Source: Caprimulgus europaeus (lineage: Eukaryota > Chordata > Aves > Caprimulgiformes > Caprimulgidae). Taken from it: 64,000 nt of DNA. Made by a program: the position numbers and the translations under genes. The notes below the pieces were generated by a model that worked only from the letters and a program-made list of their open reading frames with translations, was not told the DNA's origin and ran no database searches. This document shows, piece after piece, positions 48,321 to 60,592 of this stretch. The DNA is taken from the NCBI GenBank assembly GCA_907165065.1, contig OU015528.1:34742515-34806514 (forward strand), written 5' to 3'. How positions within the stretch are numbered: position 1 is the stretch's first letter; every line of letters begins with the position of its first letter.

Positions 48321-50232
48321 GGCTAAAGAGGTAAAATTTCAAGGGGAGTTAATGGTTTACCTAGACCACATGACAGCAATAGAAGTATTACAGTCATTTG
48401 TTAGGTCTCTGTCTAGGCTAATTGTACGTCTCAGTGCAGTGAGCCGGTTTTATCTGAGACAAATTCTAAGGAGGCTGCCATCAGTGGAGCTCAGTAGAAA
48501 TGTTAAGGCAAGGGAAGTTACTGCTTAGAAGTGAGAAAATCTGAATGTTTCAGGAGTTACTTTTAGCAAGTAAACAAAAAAAGACATGTGCAGCACTGTG
48601 TCCATGTTCCTGCCACCTTCCTAATACGCTGCAGTGTAGGCGTCTAAAGGCCACAATTTTGAGGTGACCCTGCCATGCTTATTGTTCAGAATTGCCAGAG
48701 ATTACAATTATCCCAGATTCCTTGATAAATAAGCAGGAACTGGTCAGCCTTGGAGCTCTCTGGCTATTGGAATTCATAATATAAACATTGTTCTCAGGAA
48801 ACAGGTTTTATCCCAAGTATGTTAAAAATGTTTCTTTGTGGTGTCTTTGACAAACATGCAATAGTTTCTGTTACATTTCCAGAAAAATCCAGGAGCTGCT
48901 AACTAGAAATGATATTCTTATTTTTCAAATGGTCTGAGTCACAAGTAGAATTCAGCCATCTTAATAGCATTTTAATCCGCAGATCTCTAAGATAATGTCC
49001 TGGGAAATCAAGAACATGGGTTAGAGCAAGAGGATCAGTCTTTCTTGGAAAGTAGGAATTCATAGAATAGCTTAGACAACTCAACATGGTCACTTTGAAT
49101 ATTTCTATGACAAAAAAGACTAATAATATCTTTCCATTTATGTAAAGGGGAAAGACAAAATAGAATTGAGAAAACAGAAGTTATCTGATCAAATCCAAGT
49201 CATCCAGAAGACAGGGATCAAGCCTAAGACAGTGAGTTTAGTTCATAATACATGAAAACAGGTAGGCACTTCTAAAGGGGCAAACACAGCATATAAATCT
49301 TTTATATACTGACCTACTGGAAGCTGCTAGAGACAAAGGAGGAAACCAGAGCAATTACTGTACACACAGGTGCTAAAGCCAGCTGATTCTAACAAAAGGT
49401 CCTGAATTGTATGCAGTCTATATATGTGGTTTTGGTGTTGATTTTTAATACTTCAGGAAGAATACAGAAATACAGCTTCAAAAAGTGTCAGAAGGTGTAA
49501 AGCACCCACCATGTGACACAGAAAACATGGTGAGTGATTTAGTTTACCAAACAAGAAGGTAAATTTGATAAGGTTTGTGGCTGTATATGAGGAAGAAAAT
49601 TGAAAATTGTTAGATGTAAAACTTCTAGACTCACTGACTAGAACTTAGCAGATTCTGTCACTGGAAGTAAAAATTTAACAAAACCTAACATTGATATCTT
49701 TTAGTTTTGAGGCATGTCTTTTAGGCAAGCACAGAATAATTTGTTAGCAGACAAGGTTTACCACAATCTAAAGTACTAAAATAAGAATAACCTATTTAAA
49801 TGTATTCTTTAGTTAAATCTGGGATAATTCCTGTGATTTGTGTCAAACTAAAAGACAAATCTGTTCCATCTGACCATGGAGTCTGTGAGGTGTCCCCCAC
49901 ATGTTTGTGTTCTTTTATAGGACTTGGAAGGAACTCTCTTCCCTTAGCAAGCTCATATCTCTTCCAGAGTCTTTTTTCAGGGTTTCAGATAGATACTTCC
50001 ATGTGGGAGGATGGATTTTTTCCCAAGAATATATAGCCAGGTAAACATTTTCTACTTTGTTTTATTCTACCATCTTCAAGGCGAATAGTCACACAGGTAA
50101 GATTTGTGTACCTTGTAGTCTTGTACAGTAGGAGATGACATTATACTTAACATCATCTGGGTCAACTGGTCAAATGAGGATGCAGATTGTGGTCCAGGAA
50201 AGAATGTGGGCCACATTGTCAGGGAGTTTGTT

Positions 50233-50266
50233 GGGTTTGGTTTTTTTTGGTTGGTTGGTTGGTTTT
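50233..50266. repeat. GGTT/T-rich simple repeat
   Basis: A GGGTTTGG start, a T run, then four GGTT units. A short low-complexity tract. Confidence 0.85.
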
Positions 50267-53200
50267 CCTACGTTGTTCTACAGCCAGGTATTCATTCATT
50301 AAGCACACATGTTCACCATTGCCATTTCTATCCTGTGGTGGAGCTACCAGTTATACAGACTTCCTGAAGACATCCAAGTTCTTTCGAAAGTGCTATGTGA
50401 AATGCATCAGAATCACTTGGTTTGGAGTTGCCAGAGGAGTCATGTCTGTCACTATACTTTAGATTTCTAATCCAGCATAAATATGATAAAAAAAATATGA
50501 TTGAGGCCACATTCAAAAAAGGATTTTGCAGTCTATAAAGAGTATCTAGTACTACAGCTTCATTCTTGGGTGATATTTAATGGTCTTGATACAGCCTAAA
50601 CTAGATCACCTGACTGTTATTTTTGTCTTTAAATTCTGGCTAAAAATTCAAGGCAGAAAATCTCTGAGAGCTTCTGGAAACATTTTCTGGATTGGAACTT
50701 TACTCATGCTGCAGTCTTGTAAATCTATTCAGTGAGATTATGAAATTATAACTATAGAAATTTTTGGAGTAAAAATATTAACAAGTTGGGCAGAGAATAA
50801 GAACTGCTGGGCTTGTCTCTTTGACACATCAAGGGAATACAGAGAAAGAAATTCAAAATTAAAGGCAGATCAATTTAGAACAAGATTCTTTTTGAATCAA
50901 TATGTAACTCCATTTTAAATGCCTTGTTCTCAATAAAATGCATTTTGCAATGTATTACCTCAATAAATACTGTTGCTGGTATGAGTATGCAGCTTTTTGA
51001 GATTTGTTCTCTTATTTTTAACAACTTGATTTTTGTGTTCTGTATTGAATATTTTTATAGATTCCACTAGTTCCATTACACATTTCACATTACAATGAGA
51101 TGAAAATACTGCCTCTACCCCATTCCATGGGAAGAATGACCAAACACTGTCCCTTATTTGTTGAAAAAACTCATATAATGGAAGAAAAAGATGCAGTGAA
51201 GTATTTCAAAGGTGGAAGATGATTAATAAAGGGAGATATTAAATGTCCTGTCAAAATGATGACATAATATTTTTTGCTACTGTCACCCTGAATTTTGGTC
51301 TCAACTGCAAACTACTAACCATTTAAAAAGAAATGCAGAAAAGAGACCAAACTACAAAAAGGATCTGACTCAGTTTGTATCTTAAAAATTTATATTTAAA
51401 AGTGTTTAACTGTTTTCTCTGAGGTTCTGGCAAATAAACCTTAACATAATTTTGAGAAGTAGCATTTTTATTTGAGTTTGCTTTTATTCAGTCTCTCTAC
51501 AGTGTAGGTGAGAACATGTAGACCACTTCAATGAGACTGACTGAATTTACAGATGGAAGAAAAGGATGATAATTAGTGAGCTTGCCACATTTCAAAACAT
51601 GAGACAAATAAACTAAATTGTGTCTTTTGTTGGTGTCAATAATATGCCAGTAACACAACTATTTGCATATAACTAAACAAATAAATAGGCAAAATATGAA
51701 CAGAAAAAGGGATGTATATGACACAATTAAAATGTGTTATGTGGATAGTGTGCTGAAAGAACACTTAAATGTCATAGGTTCATGAGTAATATGACATCTT
51801 AATGCACTGAAAAAAAAAAAAAATTAGCCTACATGATAAGCACAACTTTGCACAAACTTTTACAGATTTGTTAGATGAGAACAGCCAGTAAACAACTTTG
51901 ACTGTACAGGAAGAATATGAGCATTTAATGGAAGTGCTGAAGCACAGATAATGTGAAAACATTTCATTCAGGAGAAACTGTGCGTTATTATTGCTTTCCA
52001 AAAGTGACCAGTGTAGAAGTCTGTAAGGCTGTTCAGTGCATCAAAATCTCACTTTGAACCTGCTCAAAGAGAATTCTGCACCCAGACTAGAATAATTCAT
52101 CTGTGTCCCTGCTGGAATAAGCAGCAAAGACATGGAAAGTGATGGAATGTGTCAGGATTGTGCAGTATGGGTAGCCTATGACGGTCAGGATTTGTTGATA
52201 CCAGTTAAAAATTATTCTACTGGAAATAGCCACAGTGAAGGTACAAAATAATCAAAGATACTGTTTGTTGTTGTTTTAAAATGGGAAGCTCGAGAAAGTA
52301 TTAATGCATTCACCTTCCTGTCATCCAGCCTCACAAAATACAAAAAGTTTAAGATTGCACAGTGGAGAAATAAAGAAATAAACAAGCAATAGAGACTAGC
52401 TAGCTACTATAGGAAGCTATGGCATTCTTTCTTATTGAATCTTTATTTCCCTTATTTCACTTCCAAAAATCTGAAGTATAATATTTTCAGAAAATGAAAA
52501 GATGAAAAGTAAACTGAGGGTATGCTGGAGCAAGACATGAGATAGAAGGGGCTACATGTTGTACATATTTGACTTAAAGCTTAGCAATTGCAGAATTGCC
52601 AAGAACAAGTAAGACTGGAAAGGCAGTAGGAGGTCCGGGGGGAAAGAGTTAGTGTGTTTCTTGTTCCTCTGGTTATTTGCTAGTTTAGTTAAACAGGACC
52701 ACTTTTCAACAAAAAACCCCATATTTATATTGTATATATTAGGGAAGGTAAAATGTTAAAAGGGAGGGTTTTTTTTTTTATTTTTAAGCCAAAGGCTGGT
52801 AGGTTAACTTTATTCCAGGGACTGGTTGAATAACAATTTTATACAAAATGGCATATCCATAACAGAATAGCTGTGTTTTGACCTAACCTCGGAATATTTT
52901 ATTCTAAGGCTGATGAGAACTGGAAGTGCTTGATTTAGTAAATGGCATAGCATAACATTTTCAGAAAGGAATTTTGGATTTTGTATATCATCTTGTTCTC
53001 AAGTTGGCAATGATTTTAGAGAAGATAAAAACAGTTTAAATAAAACATTTCTTGTTTCTAATCATTGTACAAAACCATCCAAACAAATTAAGAAAACAAT
53101 AATAATTTAAAAAGTTTAAATGCTATAATTCTGATTACAAAAGGAAGGTAATGTGATTTTGAGGTCCTGTTTTGCTTTGGTCCAAATCATAGAAAAATTT

Positions 53201-54839
53201 ACACTACCAGAAGACCCTTAGCTTCTCCTGACAAAAAAGAATATCCAGACTTTATGAAATCTTTCAAGGATGCTACAATTCCAACTGCAAACCAAAAGTA
53301 TGCATTCTGACCATATTTCCAGGCATTGTGGTGTTGCAGTTGCTGATCATAACAGCTTTACTACCTGAAAATATAGAGAGCAATGTCCTTATGTCACATA
53401 AATCACAAGTTTCATTCTTGTTCTGCACTGGATGTTGGTAGAAAGGTGACATTGTGCAACAAACATTTTCTTGTAGAAGTTTAGGATTTCTTAAGTACAC
53501 TGATGAAGAGTTAAAGATGTTATTTCAGGTTTGATATTTTACATTTATTTTTCTGTAAATACCTGTTTTCTTGAAAGCCAAATGGTCCCTTTTGTTCTGG
53601 TCAGCAATTCCTTAGAGATTGCAATTAAATCTAGTCCATTACAGTCCATTAGGCAGTGTTAAAAAGCAATTTGGTTTTCCTTCCCCAGTCCATGCTAACA
53701 TGCTTACCCAATTACTTTCACAGTGCTTTAAAGATGAGATTTTCAAAAGCATCAGCATTGGCAAAATGCTGTTTTCAGTAAGTCAGTGGTTATCCCATTG
53801 ACTTCAGATCTACAAGAAACAAACCAGAAAATGTTCAAGTATCTCTTAAAGACCCAAAATTGTCTAAATTATGGGATAGCACTGTAATACATTACAGCAA
53901 TACCACTAAGCTAATTAGTTTGTGCTTTCAGTGGTTTCTTATGTCAATATAATTCAATTGCTTACGAGCCTCTTCCCCATTCTGGTTTTGGGCAGTAATG
54001 GGGACATTTTTATTATAAGTGACACTGGCAATTAGATTTCAGAGATTACTTTATGAAGCTAATTTCTTTTTCCTCTACAATCTCTGCTTTTGAGTCACAG
54101 AAAAACAAATTTTGGAACTTATGAGCCTGTTTATCAAGATGGAAAAGAAAGTAGAGGCAGGCAGAGAACACCTGAATTCATTCAACATTTAATAATTCAC
54201 TAACCAACAGTACGAAAGAAAGGCAAACAGTGAGGACTGGAGTGATCTGGCTGCAGAATATAGAAATCTGAGTCCCAAATGCTCATCTGAGTGGTAGGGG
54301 TATTATCCTTCTGAAGGTCCTTTGGTGATTTCCTCATTTTTATTCCTTTTTTTTAGCTTATAAAATGTGAAATGTTTTTTCTCTCACAGTTTTAACTCCC
54401 AAAATGTGCATTTTTTCTTTAATGAGGAAAGTAAAGGACTTCAAAACTGGTTTTCTACATTATGAATATGATTATTGTTATTATTCTGAAAGCAAAAGAG
54501 AAACATTTTTGATAACCAACGTTAAAGTCTGGAGGTAGGTGTCACACAGCTGGGATACACAATTTAAGCTAATCTGACTCTCATGGTTGTGTAGTTTCTC
54601 TTAGAAAGACTTCACGAGAGACAGCATATTATTCTTCTCTCTTCTCAAAGAGAAGAAACTCAAAGCCCTCAGTGGGCCTCATTGCTATTAAGCTTTCCAG
54701 CCAGGTGCCTCCTGATGGATTTAATAAATGCTGACAAATTAACCAATTTTTAGTCTGTGTCAGAGTGGCAAGGTACAAGCTCTCTAAAGTGCTGAAAAGT
54801 ATTAATCACTTATACTTAAGTAAAAGAAGAGAGATGTGT

Positions 54840-55160
54840 TCTCTCTTGGGTTCAGCTCTGTGCGTGGTTATCTCTTCTGTTCCAACAGTTAGTACCCAAC
54901 TCTCAGAGTCCTCAGTTACCGTCCCCTGTAGGCTGGTGTATTGACGCAAAACTGAAAATTGCAGTAGGTTGTCCTGATACGCTAAACTGTGAAATGCAGC
55001 GATGGAAGAAGAACTGACCTAGAGGCTATGGCAGTGTCTTGGCCCCGGTGGGACATCCCAGAGCAACACCCGGAGCTGTAGGCAGCCACCGCATGGCTCC
55101 AGGCAGGCACCAGCTCCCGGGGAGCCCCAGGGAAGCAGCTGAGCGCTCACCTGTGAGGGA
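54840..55160. other. GC-rich island with possible minus-strand splice donor
   Basis: The stretch 55035-55155 is far richer in G+C and CpG than its surroundings ('ggccccggtgggac', 'ctcccggggagccccaggg'). It is not a CR1 or an LTR that I know. On the minus strand a good splice-donor match (CAG|GTGAGC) lies at 55153-55145. It may be a non-coding exon or intron start, a GC-rich repeat or a small promoter. Confidence 0.3.
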
Positions 55161-55196
55161 CCTTGTTGCCCATTCAGTTACACATAACTTACAAAG
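55151..55196 (-). other. Candidate 46-nt exon (minus strand)
   Basis: On the minus strand, an acceptor-like 'ttgttctttcag' ends at 55197 and a donor-like CAG|GTGAGC starts its intron at 55150. The 46 nt between them are open in one frame only and give 15 residues with no family resemblance. Both splice sites fit the consensus, but such pairs arise by chance. Confidence 0.18.
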
Positions 55197-55486
55197 CTGA
55201 AAGAACAATATTGTTAAGAGGAATAGAAGGAAATAAAGACAAAATAGCTTCTCAATTATAGATACAAGGTGTTGGGCAATGTGCCAATTGTTCACCATCT
55301 GCATTCTGCATCTGTTGACTTTTGCACATTTTGTTGTGTATTTTCAGCACTTTTCATTGTTTACAGATTTAGGTGCTGTAATTTCTACCAACTATGCTAC
55401 TGGAAAATTGTTGAAATATTTGCAGCCAAATGCAAACCTGTTCAAAATTCCATTGTATTTAAACTCCAAAGCTTACAGGCAGGAGA

Positions 55487-55509
55487 AAATAAATAAATAA
55501 ATAAATAAA
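55487..55509. repeat. (AAAT)n microsatellite
   Basis: Between five and six perfect AAAT units. A short tetranucleotide repeat. Confidence 0.95.
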
Positions 55510-56429
55510 GTATTGCTTAGATTCATAATTTTATTCAGATAAAAATGGTGTGTTTTGCAGTGCAAGAATGATGACTTTTAGAACAAAATATTTTGACTGA
55601 TCAATACTGGGATTAGAATTTCCCAAACTAAACATTTTTACCTTTATACATTTTAACAAAATGTCTTTTCAGATTTTCCAAATTCGATTGATGAAATTCT
55701 TATTTTTTTTTTTTTCTCCCCATCTTAGAGGGCAGATAAATTGTTCTCTGGCAACAGACAAACTAAATGAGAAAGGAAAAGCTTCTTCACCAGTAAAGAC
55801 AGGCAGGATGAAAATAAATTGATGTGGTGGCTGGATAGCAGTGACCATTAGAGTACTTTGAGGACAAAACAAAGGAAAAGATGAAGGGAAGACAGTAACT
55901 GCAGACTATACTGGACAGCCCTTTGCTCCAACATTAAACGAAGTTTCAGAGAGAAATAAAATATTTTAGGTGAATATCACATGGACACACAAAAAAAGAA
56001 TTACAGCTTTTTCCTTTTTTTATGTTGAACTGTTCTTTCTGGTAAATATTCTGTTGGACAAAATGAGTCCTCAGCTTTCAGGTTTTTTGAGTAATTATAT
56101 AGATACAGTAAAAGAGAATGGAGAAGTGGACTGTTAGGCCATTTAAATGAGAACACAGAAATGTAGGATCTTGTCCACATAATAAGTGAGCTCGTCAGGG
56201 AAAATCCAGCATTTTTTTTTTCAGGTTTTATTTCTTCCTTCCTAAGCCTTTAATGTTTTGTTACTATTGTTTCCTGTCTATAAGGCTGAGCAAGGGCCTC
56301 AGTGAGACTTGAAGTCTATGTAGATTTTCCTGCTGGCTCCTAAACTGAATGGAAGTACAATATTCCCAGGCTTATCCAGCTCTGCTTTAGAATCCATTTG
56401 TAATCCACACAAGAGCAGTAAAGAAGAAA

Positions 56430-56580
56430 TATATACCGTATTATTACGAGGATAATTGCTGTCTGGCTAATCTCACGTTTCATTGCTGCTGGGCCTCTTT
56501 TCTTATTAGCTGTGAATGTTTACAATTTTGAGTGATTGTGTTGTCGTCCTTGCCTCATCTAGCCCCTCTGCAGAACTGAC
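56430..56580. promoter_or_regulatory. Candidate conserved non-coding element
   Basis: A non-repetitive block with 'gataattgctgtctggctaa' (56451-56470), 'tctcacgttt' (56471-56480) and 'cttattagctgtgaatg' (56502-56518). It has three TAAT-type cores and several retained CpGs ('taccgta', 'attacgagg', 'tcacg', 'tgtcgtcc'). The texture is that of deeply conserved developmental enhancers. Inference only. Confidence 0.28.
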
Positions 56581-57896
56581 AGTTGTCCTTGACTTTAAAG
56601 CATGATATATTCTACTTCAGTTACAATACACTCAAATCCACTCTAAACAGACTTTCCATTTCTTGGTGAGGTGCCAGTCATTCTGAACAGTCGGATCCTG
56701 CCAGCTATTGCTATTGTCAATAGATGACTTTCGGGAGGAAATACATGTTATGAGGCTTTGAAGTAGCTGATCTGCTATGCTCAAGTGACCGCTGCTAGCT
56801 GTATGGCTTGTACTCATTGTACTTACGTACTTCTCATTTCAGTACAAAGTCAAAGGAAGAGGTCTGACAAATGTCTCTGTACATCTGCAAAAGCTGAAAA
56901 CAAGGTCTGTTTTCTGTTGCTTAGCATATTTGGCTGACGTCAAAGCTGTGTATGATCAACTCACTTCCAAGAATGGGCAAAAGGGAGTTAAAACAAAAAA
57001 AAAAGTATATATATTTATCCTAAAAATAAAGCTCTGCAGATATTATATACTCTGTTATTTTCTGTTTTTCATAAAGCCACATGCATTTAGGCTTTCTTTT
57101 TTTTCCTTTCTTATTTTTAACACCCCAAGACAGAAATTTAAAAGGGTTGATTAGCAGAGGTAGTGCTCTATTTTTGTGAAAACCAAGTTTGTTGCAGTTT
57201 GGCCAGGTCTTTAACTATCAGTAAATGCAAGCTCAATTTGGTGGCTATTTCTGGTGTGGGAAGGGGACAACAGCTGTTACATCATGTCTGTGACCATCCT
57301 CCAGTATGTCAGGAGCTCAGGTTTGCTCTCTGTTGTAGGAAAGCAGACACTGTGCTGCTTGTCTCCCCAGCCTTTTAATGCTTCCTTTCTGGTGAATCTG
57401 CATCCAGCAGTGCCTGAAATCCACAAATCCTGTCTCTCGGGTGAGTCCCCAGGAGCTAATCTGGAAGTATCTCTGTTTCTTACTTTCTAGATCAATGAAT
57501 ATTTAATCATTTTAAAACTGCAGAAGCTCCAGATGGGGAGGTGTCTATTGTAAACAACACTAAACAGCTGGTGTTTAGTACTTGCTCCCCAGGGACAGGA
57601 CACCACGGGACCTATTCCAGAACCTGCTTCCACATTAGAAAGTTATGTGTGTCCCCCATTCCTACCTGGCATCTGTCAGCCACCTATACAGCTATTGAGG
57701 GTATCTCTCAGGCAACTCCAATGGCACAAGACACCTATATGTAGGCACCTGAAGCACCCCCCTAAAGGTATAAAACAATATTCTGCTGGATACAATCACC
57801 GGTCATAAGAAGTGAGGAAATGTTCACATGGTGAGTATGGAGCCAAATATAGTGGTTCAATATCTCACTCGATTAACCACTGTGCTATAAGAACAA

Positions 57897-58040
57897 TTCT
57901 TTCCTTCCCCTTTTCGCCTTCCCCTTTCCCCCTTCCCCTTCTGCCTTCCCCTTTCTCCCTTCCCCCTTCCCCTTCCCCTGTTTCCCCCTTCCCCTTCCCC
58001 TTTCCCCTTTCCTTTCCCTTTCCCTTTCCTTTTCCCCTTC
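57897..58040. repeat. Imperfect (TTCCCC)n-like polypyrimidine tract
   Basis: About 140 bp of almost pure pyrimidine on the plus strand, made of irregular TTCCCC/CTTTCCC units with only a couple of G interruptions. It leads directly into the pentamer array. Confidence 0.93.
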
Positions 58041-58283
58041 TCCTCTCCTCTCCTCTCCTCTCCTCTCCTCTCCTCTCCTCTCCTCTCCTCTCCTCTCCTC
58101 TCCTCTCCTCTCCTCTCCTCTCCTCTCCTCTCCTCTCCTCTCCTCTCCTCTCCTCTCCTCTCCTCTCCTCTCCTCTCCTCTCCTCTCCTCTCCTCTCCTC
58201 TCCTCTCCTCTCCTCTCCTCTCCTCTCCTCTCCTCTCCTCTCCTCTCCTCTCCTCTTCTCTCCTCTCCTCTCCTCTCCTCTCC
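58041..58283. repeat. (TCCTC)n pentanucleotide array, 48 units
   Basis: Forty-eight head-to-tail TCCTC units (58041-58280) with a single C-to-T change at 58256. The plus strand is pure pyrimidine and the minus strand pure purine. The array is stop-free on both strands and gives long false reading frames (163 codons plus, 143 codons minus) of Leu/Ser/Pro and Arg/Gly/Glu repeats, which are not genes. Confidence 0.98.
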
Positions 58284-60149
58284 CCCTAGGGCTCAAACAG
58301 TAGACTGTTAACCCAGAAGTATCACATTCTTTTTCACAAGGAGAGAGTGAGAAAAGAATGAAATCACACTCATTTTCCTTCAGGCATCATTTATATTTTT
58401 TTGGCTTGGTAGCTGTCCTCCCTAGCTGCAAGCATACCTGTATTGCAAGATGCTACACTAATAATACTGACACATTTCTCATCTCCTTAATTGCATCTAA
58501 AAGTTCACTATAACATTAATAACTCAATAGCGAGGAGTTTAGATATAGCTCGGGGAATGTGATAAACATTCACTAATTTTGGTATCCCAAACTGTCCTTC
58601 CATCTATATGGAGCAGAGCAGAAATCTGTCTTTTCTACTAGGGAAGGATTGCCTTTAAACTCATGAATTTTAAGTGTTTAAATGCCTTGCTGGTTAGAAA
58701 ACAAACAGTAACAATCAAAGCAAATGCATTCCTGAGAGGAGGAATGTGTGAGTACTATGACACTGAAAATCCAAATTTCAATTCTAAATGTTCTCCTTTT
58801 TCTACACTACTCTGGTACATATAAAATCCTAAATTTTAATGGCACTAATTCATTTTTCCATTGTCCTTTTGCCTGCTTTAGGACTTGTCTATTTTTGCAT
58901 TGCTTTTGCTCCCATCTTGTCAATGCCATCCTCCCCGAGTGACAGTATTAATTCAGAGTCCTTTGACAGGTTGTTCTAAAGACGCAGATGTCAGAGAAAG
59001 CTGAAGCATCAACCATAGCATTATGCAAAAATGTCTATTGTAATATAAATCCCTATGCCACAGCAATTTTAACTTCTCATTTAGTCACTTATACAAGATG
59101 TGCTATAATCATGGTGAAGGCATAACTTATTGTTGCACTGATAGATCCCATACAATCAGTGCATTGTAAAATATGATGAAAATCAAGTTTTATTCTGGCA
59201 ATTCAGCATTACATGACAATAGAGCCACTGCTCCCTTAAATCCTCCACAGTTCTCAGTCCATTCTTCTTCTGCTGGCTGAATCTACTTTTCCCAGAGGTT
59301 TTGAGACACAGCAAAGTTTCATCAACAATCCTTCTCAGAGCTCTATCTGACTAGCAGCATCAGCTGGCTCCTTGACCCTTGCACAAGGAATTCCCTTGAT
59401 GGATCTAAAAGAGTGAGTCACACAAAAAACCCTAGCCTGTCATAAAACAGTATTCCTTTTTCCTTCCTGATCAAAGAGTACTGGCCACAGATGCCAAGCT
59501 GGGGAAGTTCTCTGAGAAGATACATCTGCCTCTTTGTCAAGCTTCATACACTTCTGTCCTGTACCACTGCACCCACCACTGGCTCTCACACCTGGCTACT
59601 GAGCTCCTGCCTGCTGGCCTCATTCAGCCTTCCATCTGGGACTTCCCACCTATCTTCCCAAGGGTGAATCTTCAAGATACCAGATCAAGACATCTCCTGT
59701 ACCTGAAACAAGCTTCTTCTGCAAATCAAAAATGATACATTTCATAATATTCCTGGTTTCATGAATGAATATTTCTTTCAGGGAAAGAATTGGCTTTTGT
59801 AGGATCTGTCCTTTGGCTTCAGGAAGACAGACAACAGCCTTCTTACTGTTTTTCAGCACAATAACTCATGATTTTCTTGTGATGCTAAATAAATCTTTCA
59901 TACTGATAAGTGATTACATGGAAAAGTTTCAGAGCACGAGTGCAAAGCACTTTCAGTAAACATGCAGATGCAATATGACAAATGGAATCTACTGAAGACA
60001 GATCTATCTGGAGATGCTATCCTTGCAAAACAAAACAAACCTTCCTAAAACAATTTATACTGTTAGATGGTAGTGCATTGCAAAGGCGATGTACATCTCT
60101 ATCTTATCAGAAAAACAGTGAATGGCATATTTGGTTGGTATTTTTGGGG

Positions 60150-60182
60150 TTTTTTTTTTTTGTTTGTTTGCTTGTTTGTTTT
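60150..60182. repeat. T run followed by (GTTT)n
   Basis: Twelve T residues followed by TGTT/GTTT units, one interrupted by C. Low-complexity tract. Confidence 0.9.
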
Positions 60183-60537
60183 AATCCTGCAGTTCTTTTA
60201 TTTTACCCTGTTATGATACCAAGCCCCAAACAGAGATGATTTAGAACAACATGGAGGCAATCTGCTTTTACAAGGACCTCTGTCTACATGTATACATATT
60301 TCTTATGAAACAGCTTAGCACCAAGAACAGAGGCCAGGTAGAATGATTAAAACAGTGTGTAAATTCTCCAGGTCTCCTCCTTAGCTCCCCTGAAGAACTG
60401 AGGGATGTTACAGAATTTCTTCAGAGACACTGCCTTGCTTTTTTACTTTAACATTCACCACATTCAGTTTAATTACATAATCCATTTTCTGCTGTCCAAT
60501 ATTCAAATTTCTCAAGCCAAAACTTTTAACACAATGT

Positions 60538-60592
60538 ATTGTATCACATCGTATCATATCATCATATCATATCACATTGCATCATATCATAT
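60538..60592. repeat. Decayed (ATATC/ATCAT)n pentanucleotide repeat
   Basis: About eleven units of the ATCAT/ATATC/CACAT type, with substitutions and one short slip, ending at 'atatcatatagtac'. An old microsatellite. Confidence 0.85.

Larger units (their letters stand above)
47321..54839. other. AT-rich non-coding DNA, no gene recognised
   Basis: No gene recognised. A possible very old CR1-like 3' end at 48245-48320 and a GGTT-type simple repeat at 50233-50266 are listed separately. Otherwise plain AT-rich sequence. Confidence 0.55.
55161..57896. other. AT-rich non-coding DNA, no gene recognised
   Basis: Apart from the items listed separately (55487-55509 and 56430-56580) I see no gene or transposon. 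Confidence 0.55.

Noticed and set aside
57812..58303. Long open frames on both strands (163 and 143 codons)
   Set aside because: They are created by the stop-free TCCTC repeat; the peptides are pure Leu/Ser/Pro or Arg/Gly/Glu periodic strings.
60538..60592. CRISPR-like or regulatory array of ATCAT units
   Set aside because: Units are five bases with no spacers. It is an eroded microsatellite, and CRISPR arrays do not occur in vertebrate nuclear DNA.
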